A DNA stretch of 64,000 bases from Candidatus Absconditabacterales bacterium (GTDB lineage Bacteria > Patescibacteriota > Gracilibacteria > Absconditabacterales > Absconditicoccaceae): the NCBI GenBank assembly GCA_937923605.1, contig CALDTY010000003.1:150534-214533 (forward strand), written 5' to 3'. Below are positions 54,707-61,060 of this stretch, in pieces. How positions within the stretch are numbered: the first letter of the stretch is position 1; every line of letters begins with the position of its first letter. The notes beneath the pieces were generated by a model. The model made no database searches and was not told the origin of the DNA. It worked only from the letters and a program-made list of their open reading frames with translations. Position numbers and translations under genes: made by a program.

Positions 54707-55072
54707 ATGAGTTTACTATTTTGTTACTTAGGAAATATGTACCACGGACATACTCCAATGAGAGAAGGTCCAGAGCCTACTGATTGGGAAAAGGTATTAC
54801 GAACTGCTCTTAAAAATCAATTTATTTGTGTTAAGAAAAAATCATTAATAAGTTCAATTGATCACTTTGATGTCAAAAAATTTATAGCTGTTCTTGATTC
54901 CTCTTTTGCTGAATCTGAGGTTAATAAATTAAATGCGATTGAGCACTTGAATAAACGGAAGACAGAAGATGAGATTGCAGAAATTATTACAAATGAAACT
55001 GAAAATTTTGAGTTTCCTGCTAAACAGTATGAGAAAGTAGTTTCCTTTCTTATAGAACTAGTTACTGCGTAG
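54707..55072 (+). CDS. UGA-free operon gene 1, hypothetical
   Basis: A 121-residue protein from ATG 54707 (MSLLFCYLGNMYHGHTPMRE). A GTG at 54659 in the same frame would add 16 residues but has a poor composition. After a short hydrophobic start the product is a soluble helical protein (SSIDHFDVKKFIAVLDSSF). Three glycines, all GGN. It is the first of four co-directional UGA-free genes under one promoter. Function unknown. Confidence 0.65.
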   Translation: MSLLFCYLGNMYHGHTPMREGPEPTDWEKVLRTALKNQFICVKKKSLISSIDHFDVKKFIAVLDSSFAESEVNKLNAIEHLNKRKTEDEIAEIITNETENFEFPAKQYEKVVSFLIELVTA

Positions 55073-55079
55073 TGTAGAT

Positions 55080-55125
55080 GACGAATTAGAAGCCATTAAA
55101 GTCCCAAGGATAAGGATATGGGCAT
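55080..55125 (+). repeat. Intercistronic element, copy 1 (diverged)
   Basis: Matches copies 2 and 3 in AGAAGCCA, AAAGTCCCAAGG and ATATGGGC but carries GAC for GGC at its start and a 6-bp insertion after CCAAGG. It lies between gene 1 and gene 2. Confidence 0.75.
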
Positions 55126-55177
55126 ATATTTCTTCAGTACAATTTTAGATCATTAACAAAAATATAAATACATTATT

Positions 55178-55537
55178 ATGAATGAATTTCACGCATTTGG
55201 CCTAGATTATTCTATTGTTGAGAGAAATATCTCTTTTGATGATAATGTTGAAGAACATTATGTAAAGCTACAAGGATGGAGCAATCAACGCTTATTCTTA
55301 ATTGATAAGAGTAATGATGTTGGATATTTCCAGGTTACTTCTTCACATGAAACTGGACGAGGTCCTGCCTGTAGTATATGTGCTGGGAGATTGAGACACT
55401 TCTCTCACCTTCATAGGACATCAGAATTTGTGACACTGATGAGTTATCGTTCAATATATCTTAAGTTATCACTTGGGGGAAAAACAACTTTCTCAAAAGA
55501 TGTAATAGCTTCAATATTAAGAGTTCATTTAGAATAA
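55178..55537 (+). CDS. UGA-free operon gene 2, hypothetical Cys-containing protein
   Basis: A 119-residue soluble protein with RGPACSICAGRLRHFSHLH, a CxxC plus two His that could bind a metal, and a C-terminal LSLGGKTTFSKDVIASILR. Eight glycines, all GGN. It begins 52 nt after the first intercistronic element. I do not recognise the family. The zinc-like site and small size would fit a regulator or adaptor. Confidence 0.65.
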   Translation: MNEFHAFGLDYSIVERNISFDDNVEEHYVKLQGWSNQRLFLIDKSNDVGYFQVTSSHETGRGPACSICAGRLRHFSHLHRTSEFVTLMSYRSIYLKLSLGGKTTFSKDVIASILRVHLE

Positions 55538-55549
55538 ATTAATCATTAT

Positions 55550-55590
55550 GGCGAGCCAGAAGCCAAAAAAAGTCCCAAGGGCATGGGCAC
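55550..55590 (+). repeat. Intercistronic element, copy 2
   Basis: Begins GGCGAGCCAGAAGCCA and continues AAAAAAGTCCCAAGG, then GCATGGGC. GRC at its start can pair with GTC, and GCC with GGC at its end, in the order A-B-A'-B', which would be a pseudoknot. It sits 9 nt before the ATG of gene 3. Confidence 0.8.
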
Positions 55591-55598
55591 TCTAAATT

Positions 55599-56267
55599 AT
55601 GGATAGATTATTTAATAACACTTTTGGATTTGTTAGACATGCAGAATATGTATATGATACTGACAATTACGCTGATAGAAGCGCTCCTCAAAAAATTACT
55701 GATACAGGAGAACAGCAATGTAAAGTCTTAGCACAACATTTAAAAAACTTTTTTACTGGCAAATATGAAAAATTAATTTTTGTACATTCACCTAAAAAAA
55801 GAGCTGAATTTACAGCGAAACTTGTTGCTAGTCATCTTAATGATGAGTTTAGTATTACGCTTCATGAAGCTGTATGGTTGGATGAAAATAAGCAGCAAAT
55901 AACTCAAAGAAATATTGAGTCTTGGCTTGAGAATGATGTATTTGTTATTTTCTTTAGCCATTGGCCAGATATGAGCACCTACTTTAAAACACATGACATC
56001 AGTCATTGTGATTTGCTTAGTAATGTTTTGAGAGTAGCAAGAGGCAAGGTTATTGAGACTACTATTAATGAGTTTTCGTTAGATAATAAGCTTAATTTAC
56101 TTCATAATCTATTTGCAGGCGATTTTGAAACGAGTGAATTTGATATATCTATGTTGAATGCATATGGAGTCGAAAATCTTGATATCTTAAAGGCATGTGA
56201 GATTTATTCTAAAGAGTTTAATACTGAACTATCAAGAATCCGTGATTTATTACTGAATGATTTATAA
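55599..56267 (+). CDS. UGA-free operon gene 3, histidine-phosphatase superfamily
   Basis: A 222-residue protein with the RHAE motif (FGFVRHAEYVYD near residue 13), SPKKRAEFTAKLVASHL (the T-x-x-T/Arg region) and a later HWPDMSTYF that may supply the second catalytic His. Histidine phosphatases remove phosphate from sugars, proteins or small molecules. The C-terminal 80 residues are an all-helical extension. All six glycines are GGN. A histidine phosphatase domain also occurs, with UGA codons, inside ileS of this window, but the two are not close by eye. Confidence 0.75.
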   Translation: MDRLFNNTFGFVRHAEYVYDTDNYADRSAPQKITDTGEQQCKVLAQHLKNFFTGKYEKLIFVHSPKKRAEFTAKLVASHLNDEFSITLHEAVWLDENKQQITQRNIESWLENDVFVIFFSHWPDMSTYFKTHDISHCDLLSNVLRVARGKVIETTINEFSLDNKLNLLHNLFAGDFETSEFDISMLNAYGVENLDILKACEIYSKEFNTELSRIRDLLLNDL

Positions 56268-56273
56268 TGATGA

Positions 56274-56314
56274 GGCGAGCCAGAAGCCACAATAAGTCCC
56301 AAGGGCATGGGCTA
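56274..56314 (+). repeat. Intercistronic element, copy 3
   Basis: GGCGAGCCAGAAGCCA, then CAATAAGTCCCAAGG and GCATGGGC. Nearly identical to copy 2 and 13 nt before the ATG of gene 4. Confidence 0.8.
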
Positions 56315-56326
56315 TGCTGAAAAAAA

Positions 56327-57022
56327 ATGTTAACAAAAAACTTACATATGAAAAATATATATTGTACTTTTATGATTATCTTAAATTTATCATTTATAAC
56401 TCTAAATGCACAAGCACAAAATAATTTTGTTTACTTATTTCCAAATAACAACGTAGATATTGGATTTGGAAAAAGTGCAACTACAAATACAGATTTATCA
56501 CTTGTAGTTAATGGTCCTTTATATGGATCTGACATGCTTCCTGTTGGAGGATATGTTGTACTTGAAAACAAAGATGGGTTAGTTGTGCCTGTGCAAAAAA
56601 AAGCATGGGTTAATCCTGCTAATTACAAAGGTAATTTTGCAGAAGATAATGGTATATTTGGTCTTTCCACCTCCAATCAAATGATTTTGATGAGATATAA
56701 AGATTGGGAAAAGCAGCCTGAAGATTTACTTTGGGGGTTCCAAAATGGAATGATACTCCTGCTGAAGGGCAAAAATCTTCATAGTGTATCTTCTGCATCT
56801 AAGTATATCCGATCTGGTATCGGTTATCGGGATGATGGTTCGCTTGTTATAGTGGTTTCAGATATACCCATTAATTTCTTTGAACTAGGATTAGCATTAC
56901 AAAATGCTGGCTGTCAGAATGCTATCTACCTTGATGGATCAAGTTCTGCTGTTGGATATCGTACTCTCCAGAGTACAGTTGGTCTCCAACATGATGGAGT
57001 TAAATTACAGTTTTACCATTAA
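56327..57022 (+). CDS. UGA-free operon gene 4, secreted phosphodiester glycosidase (NAGPA-like)
   Basis: A 231-residue protein with a signal peptide (CTFMIILNLSFITLNAQAQN, a typical Bacteroidota-like ending) and a phosphodiester glycosidase domain. RSGIGYRDDGSLVIVVSD, then ELGLALQNAGCQNAIYLDGS and SSAVGY match the family's RTAIG...LDGGGSS core. Such enzymes uncover phosphodiester-linked sugars. About twenty-two glycines are all GGN. The signal peptide style and UGA-free codons point to a Bacteroidota-type donor. ATG 56327 is the first start; ATG 56348 gives a more normal signal peptide. Confidence 0.8.
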   Translation: MLTKNLHMKNIYCTFMIILNLSFITLNAQAQNNFVYLFPNNNVDIGFGKSATTNTDLSLVVNGPLYGSDMLPVGGYVVLENKDGLVVPVQKKAWVNPANYKGNFAEDNGIFGLSTSNQMILMRYKDWEKQPEDLLWGFQNGMILLLKGKNLHSVSSASKYIRSGIGYRDDGSLVIVVSDIPINFFELGLALQNAGCQNAIYLDGSSSAVGYRTLQSTVGLQHDGVKLQFYH

Positions 57023-57049
57023 TTGTAATTAATGACTCAAAAGAATGTT

Positions 57050-57078
57050 AAACATCCAATTTTAATTGGATGTTTTTT
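57050..57078. terminator. Bidirectional terminator after the UGA-free operon
   Basis: AACATCCAAT and ATTGGATGTT form a stem followed by eight T residues. The convergent M42 gene ends at 57079. Confidence 0.88.
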
Positions 57079-58206
57079 TTATTTTAGATAGTTGAACTTT
57101 TGTCCCTTCTTGACACTACATACTGTTTCATATATTAGCTTTATAGTTTCTGAAACATCATGTTTATCTACCATTTCAACTGTAGTATGCATATATCTTA
57201 GGGGAAGGGAGATGAGAGCAGATGCTACTCAAGAATTTGAGTAAGCGAATGCGTCAGTATCAGTTCCTGTATAGGTGCTTGCTGCACACATTTGATAGTC
57301 TATCTTTTTCTTTTTTGCTATCGATTTTATATGTCTGAGGAGATTATTTTGTACTGCAGGTCATACAGTCAGGGTAGGTCATTCTCAACATTTTGTATCT
57401 CACTCTATAGTTTTATCTATCATCGGGGTAGAAGTATCATGCCAGACATCAGTTATGATAGCAACATCTGGAGAGATGTGTTCTGCAATCATTCTTGCTC
57501 ATTTAAGTCATATTTCTTCTTGTACTGAATTGACTATGTATAAACCAAAGTCTAATTTCTTTTTATTTTTCTTTAATAATCTAGCGACTTGTGCAATCAT
57601 AAATCCTCATGCTCTATTATCTAAAGCACGACCTACAAAATAGCGATCATTTAGCATCATGAATGAAGCATCATAAGTAAGTGGATTTCCAACCTCTATA
57701 CCCATTTTTTCAATTTCTTTTTTATCTTTTGCTCCTACATCGATCGTGATATCTTTTACTTGTGGTGCTTTTTCTCCTCATGAATTACGAGAACCTCAAC
57801 GTGTATGTATTGCTGGTCGTCATATAACTCAATCTACGATTCATTTTTCTTCTGTATGTATATGAACTCTCTGACCAGGAGCTATTTGGTGATCAGATCA
57901 ACCATTACGTATAATATGTAGTAATCCTTTTTCTGTTATATAATTTACAAATCGACTTATCTCATCACAATGTGCTTCGATGACAACTTTATATTCGGCA
58001 TCTGGGTTTATGATTCCTACAGCAGTGCCATAGGTATCAATGTACATCTCATCAACATAAGGTTTGATGTAATCTACTCGTATTTGTTGTCATGTATATT
58101 CAAATCATGTAGGGGAGGGAGTATTGAGGAGTGATTCTAAAAAATTAATTTCATTTTTCCCATATAATAAAGTTTTTTCTTTTTTGATTTTTTTCTTGTC
58201 TGACAT
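57079..58206 (-). CDS. M42-family (glutamyl/endoglucanase-like) aminopeptidase
   Basis: A 375-residue TET-type metallo-aminopeptidase. Motifs: IEAHCDEISRF (first metal ligands), ALDNRAGGF (bridging Asp), VQEEIGLKGA (catalytic Glu pair), TDTDAFAYSNSGV and RYMHTTVEMVDKHD (final metal His). All zinc ligands are present. The enzymes degrade peptides into amino acids, useful for a scavenging cell. The frame uses UGA for most glycines. It converges on the UGA-free operon and shares its terminator. Confidence 0.93.
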
Positions 58207-58225
58207 AATGCTATCTCACAAAATA

Positions 58226-58257
58226 AAAAAAAGATGCTATTTACTAGCATCTTTTTT
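58226..58257. terminator. Bidirectional terminator
   Basis: AAAAAAGATGCT and AGCATCTTTTTT pair around ATTTACT. It lies between the M42 and YceI-like genes, both on the minus strand. Confidence 0.88.
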
Positions 58258-58302
58258 ATGACTGTGTATATAATTATCAAGCACTAGTGATGTGAGTTCT
58301 AA

Positions 58303-59052
58303 TTAATAAGCTAATACTACATCTAGATCAATAGTGTCTGACACGAGTGCATCTTTTACTCCACTATCATTTACTCACCATTGTGTTCCGTCAATGCTGA
58401 ATGAAGTAGAAACGCTTCAATCATTTTTTTCTATATCAAAACTTATTGGAAGTGTTTCCCCTCTGATTGTAAGATCTGCCGTGATTGTATTGCCATCTAC
58501 ATTTGTAATCATCATGGTTGATGTTGGATGATTTTCTACATCAAAGAAATCGTCTGATCTTAGATGATTTTCTAATCAATCACTATCTATGTCTGTTGCT
58601 TTGATAGTAGTCATGTCCATTACAAATGTCCCACCACTAATTTCTCCATTACTCATGCTTAGGTTTGCAGCTTTTATTCCAATAGTTCCATTATGAGCTT
58701 TTGGTCATGATTTTCATTTCCACATTACTTCACTTTTTTCAAGATCAATTACCATTTCTTCTGTATCTTCAGCATTATCAACAACAGCATCAACATCGTC
58801 TTCAGCATTATCAACAACAGCATCAACATCGTCTTCAGTATCATCAACAACAGCATCAATAGTATCTTCAGCATTATCGATAACAGCATCAACAGCATCT
58901 TCAGCTCAGTCTATAGCTTTATCTGCTCATTCAACCACAACATTTGCAGCATCTCATACCACATCTTTTACTGTATTTGATGATCATTTTACTCATCGTA
59001 AAACCAATGCTACTGCAAGTAAGATCAAAATCCATAACCACGTTTTTTTCAT
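58303..59052 (-). CDS. Membrane-anchored YceI-like lipid-binding protein with repeat linker
   Basis: A 249-residue protein: an N-terminal helix (TWLWILILLAVALVLRG), a 33-nt tandem-repeat linker (VDAVVDNAEDD units) and a C-terminal YceI-like lipocalin-type domain. The latter has LEKSEVMWKGKSGPKAHNG, SGGTFVMDMTTIKATDID, LENHLRSDDFFDVENHPT and LTIRGETLPISFDI. YceI proteins bind polyisoprenoids or other lipids. The linker places the domain away from the membrane. UGA codons are common. It is divergent from lexA, whose operators could also affect it. Confidence 0.88.
58767..58915 (-). repeat. 33-bp tandem repeat coding for the YceI-protein linker
   Basis: Units start at about 58767, 58800, 58833, 58866 and 58899, with small differences. 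Each codes for an 11-residue Val/Asp/Ala segment, so unit loss or gain keeps the frame. Confidence 0.85.
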
Positions 59053-59125
59053 AATAAACTAATAAGATAATAAAGTGTCGTGTGTTATAATGATATTGGT
59101 CCGTAATTGAAGAGAAAACAAAAGA

Positions 59126-59137
59126 GAACGAAAGTTC
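59126..59137. promoter_or_regulatory. LexA operator 1 (GAAC-N4-GTTC)
   Basis: GAAC-GAAA-GTTC, the Gram-positive (Bacillus DinR-type) SOS box, 76 bp upstream of the lexA ATG. Confidence 0.8.
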
Positions 59138-59166
59138 TTGCATTTTGATTTTTTTTTATTATAAAA

Positions 59167-59178
59167 GAACTAATGTTC
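59167..59178. promoter_or_regulatory. LexA operator 2 (GAAC-N4-GTTC)
   Basis: GAAC-TAAT-GTTC, a second perfect SOS box, 35 bp upstream of the lexA ATG. With operator 1 it indicates autoregulation of the lexA-polymerase unit. Confidence 0.8.
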
Positions 59179-59212
59179 TTGTTGATTCTTTTTTATACTA
59201 CAATACGTTGTT

Positions 59213-59794
59213 ATGTCCAAACCATCTCTTTTTCAAGTGTATCTTCAAAAGTTTCGTAAATTCTATTTTGAATACCGCACTGTTCCAACCTTTGAAGCTA
59301 GTAAGACTATTATCTGAGTACAGTCAAAAAGTGCTGTACATCGCTTCTTTCAACAAATGTTAGATGAGTGATATTTAGTAAAGAAAGATGGAAGTTATTA
59401 CCCAGCTGATAGGTTAGTTTCTTTGCCTTTATTTGATTCAGTGCAAGCATGAGTTCCAATAGATGTGTACGACCCACAAGCTATGCAAGTGAATGTGGAA
59501 GAATTTCTTGTTGATAATCCAACGGATACTGTTCTATTGAAGGTAAAAGGAGAAAGTATGATTAATGCATGATTGCATGAGGGTGACATTGTTATTGTTG
59601 ATAAAAGTAAACGTGCTCAGGAATGAGATATGGTGATTGCATTTGTAGATAGTCAGTACACGGTCAAACGACTACATAAGACAAATGAAACTTCTTGGGA
59701 ATTGCATCCAGATAATGATGATTTTTCTATTATTAAGCCAGAATGAAGTTTAGAAATTTTCGGTGTTGTTGTAGGTAGTATGAGAAGATATTAG
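59213..59794 (+). CDS. lexA: LexA-family SOS repressor
   Basis: A 193-residue protein with an N-terminal winged-helix part (FFEYRTVPTF...ASKTIIGVQSKSAVH) and a C-terminal S24 peptidase domain. The Ala-Gly cleavage site is in SVQAGVPID near residue 85, the nucleophile Ser in VKGESMINAG near residue 125, and the Lys in YTVKRL near residue 162. The cleavage-site glycine is UGA. Two perfect GAAC-N4-GTTC operators lie upstream, and the next gene is a Y-family DNA polymerase, so this is the SOS regulator with its target. Confidence 0.93.
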
Positions 59795-59806
59795 TTTTTA
59801 ATTGTT

Positions 59807-60973
59807 ATGTTGATAGCTCCATCTAAACAGGTTCGATGATTAATCGACTGTGATAGTTTTTTTGCAAGCTGTGAAATATCCCTGCGTCCTGAACTCAAGT
59901 GATTACCGGTCTGTGTTTGAGGTGACATCGTTATTGCAGCGACTTATGATCTAAAAGCTTTATGAATTTCTATTTGAACTCCAGTATGGGAAGTAAAAAA
60001 AATTGCACCATTAAATACAGTTTTTCTTAAGCCTCGTATGGAAGTCTATAAAGAGATATCTTGAAGGCTTATGTCTTATTTGCATAAAAAAGCTATAGAT
60101 ATTCAAGTTTTTTCTATAGATGAGGCTTTTGTTGAGTTTACATCTTATGATCGTGCTTATAATATGTCATATGAGAAGATGATGATATTATTGCAACGTG
60201 ATATACAACAAAAGATATGAATTCCTGTTTCGATATGATTAGCTCCGACTAAGCTTCTTGCAAAAATAGGAGCTGGTTTTGCAAAACCCTATGGTGTTTT
60301 TGTTTGTCTTGAAGAGAATGATATTAATGTTTTTTTGCAGAGTTTGCCTTTTTGAAAAATTCCATTTATTGGCCGTCAAACCCAAAAGAAATTAAGATTT
60401 ACATGTGAAACAGCTTTTGATTTTAAAAAATTAGCTTATGAAGTAGTAAAACAAGAATTATGAACATCTTGATTGAAGATCTGGTTTGAACTAAATTCCT
60501 ACAACGCAATGACATTATGACGTCAAAAAACGAAACCTAAAAGTATTGGAAGATCGCGCTCTTTTAACCCTTATTTCACACATGATAAACAAAAAGTCTG
60601 GTAACATCTAATACAAAATATAGACAGAGCAGTTGAGCACCTTATTGTTTGTTGATGTAAAACCTGATCAGTTTCTATTTCTTTTAGAGATAAGTGATTC
60701 AAAAGATTTTGATCTTCTATACGTTTGTCCTTTCCTAGTAGTAACAGATTTGAATTAATTAAACAGTGTCGTCATCTATTTGATCAGATGCCTTTTGGGG
60801 ATACATATATATATAGGTCTACTGGAGTATATTTGAATGATTTAGTTGATGGAAGTACTACTCAGCATAGTTTATTTGAAAAGAAAGTCTCTTGAGTACA
60901 TAATGAAAAACTAAACCAAGTTATTCATGCGATCAATAAGAAAATCTGAAAATGAACAATTAGAAGTGCCTAA
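59807..60973 (+). pseudogene. Y-family DNA polymerase (UmuC/DinB-like) interrupted by TAA
   Basis: The frame encodes a lesion-bypass polymerase: LIDCDSFFASCEISLRP (first metal site), VFSIDEAFVEF (second) and GIPVSIGLAPTKLLAKIG (thumb/palm). TAA at 60602-60604 stops it at codon 266, after VW. The same frame then stays open for a further 123 codons (HLIQNIDRAVEHL onward), matching the little-finger domain, and ends in TAA at 60973. A CAA-to-TAA change explains this. The catalytic part remains, but DNA-binding would be impaired. It could also be a sequencing error. It follows lexA by 12 bp. Confidence 0.8.
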
Positions 60974-60990
60974 TTAAAAGTCCATAAAAT

Positions 60991-61019
60991 TTGACAAAAA
61001 ATTAATTTTACTATATAAT
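60991..61019 (+). promoter_or_regulatory. Consensus sigma70 promoter of the Cys-rich gene
   Basis: Perfect TTGACA (60991) and TATAAT (61014) with a 17-bp spacer, 41 bp before the ATG. Confidence 0.85.
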
Positions 61020-61060
61020 TATTGTAAAGATTATTTTTTTACATCTATACAAAAATAAAA

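Noticed and set aside
55551..55595. Short peptide frame inside intercistronic copy 2
   Set aside because: The corresponding frames in copies 1 and 3 contain early stops or different residues, so the conservation is at the nucleic acid level.
55080..56314. Integron attC sites between the UGA-free genes
   Set aside because: The copies lack the GTTRRRY/RYYYAAC core sites and a 3' imperfect palindrome, and no integrase gene is present.
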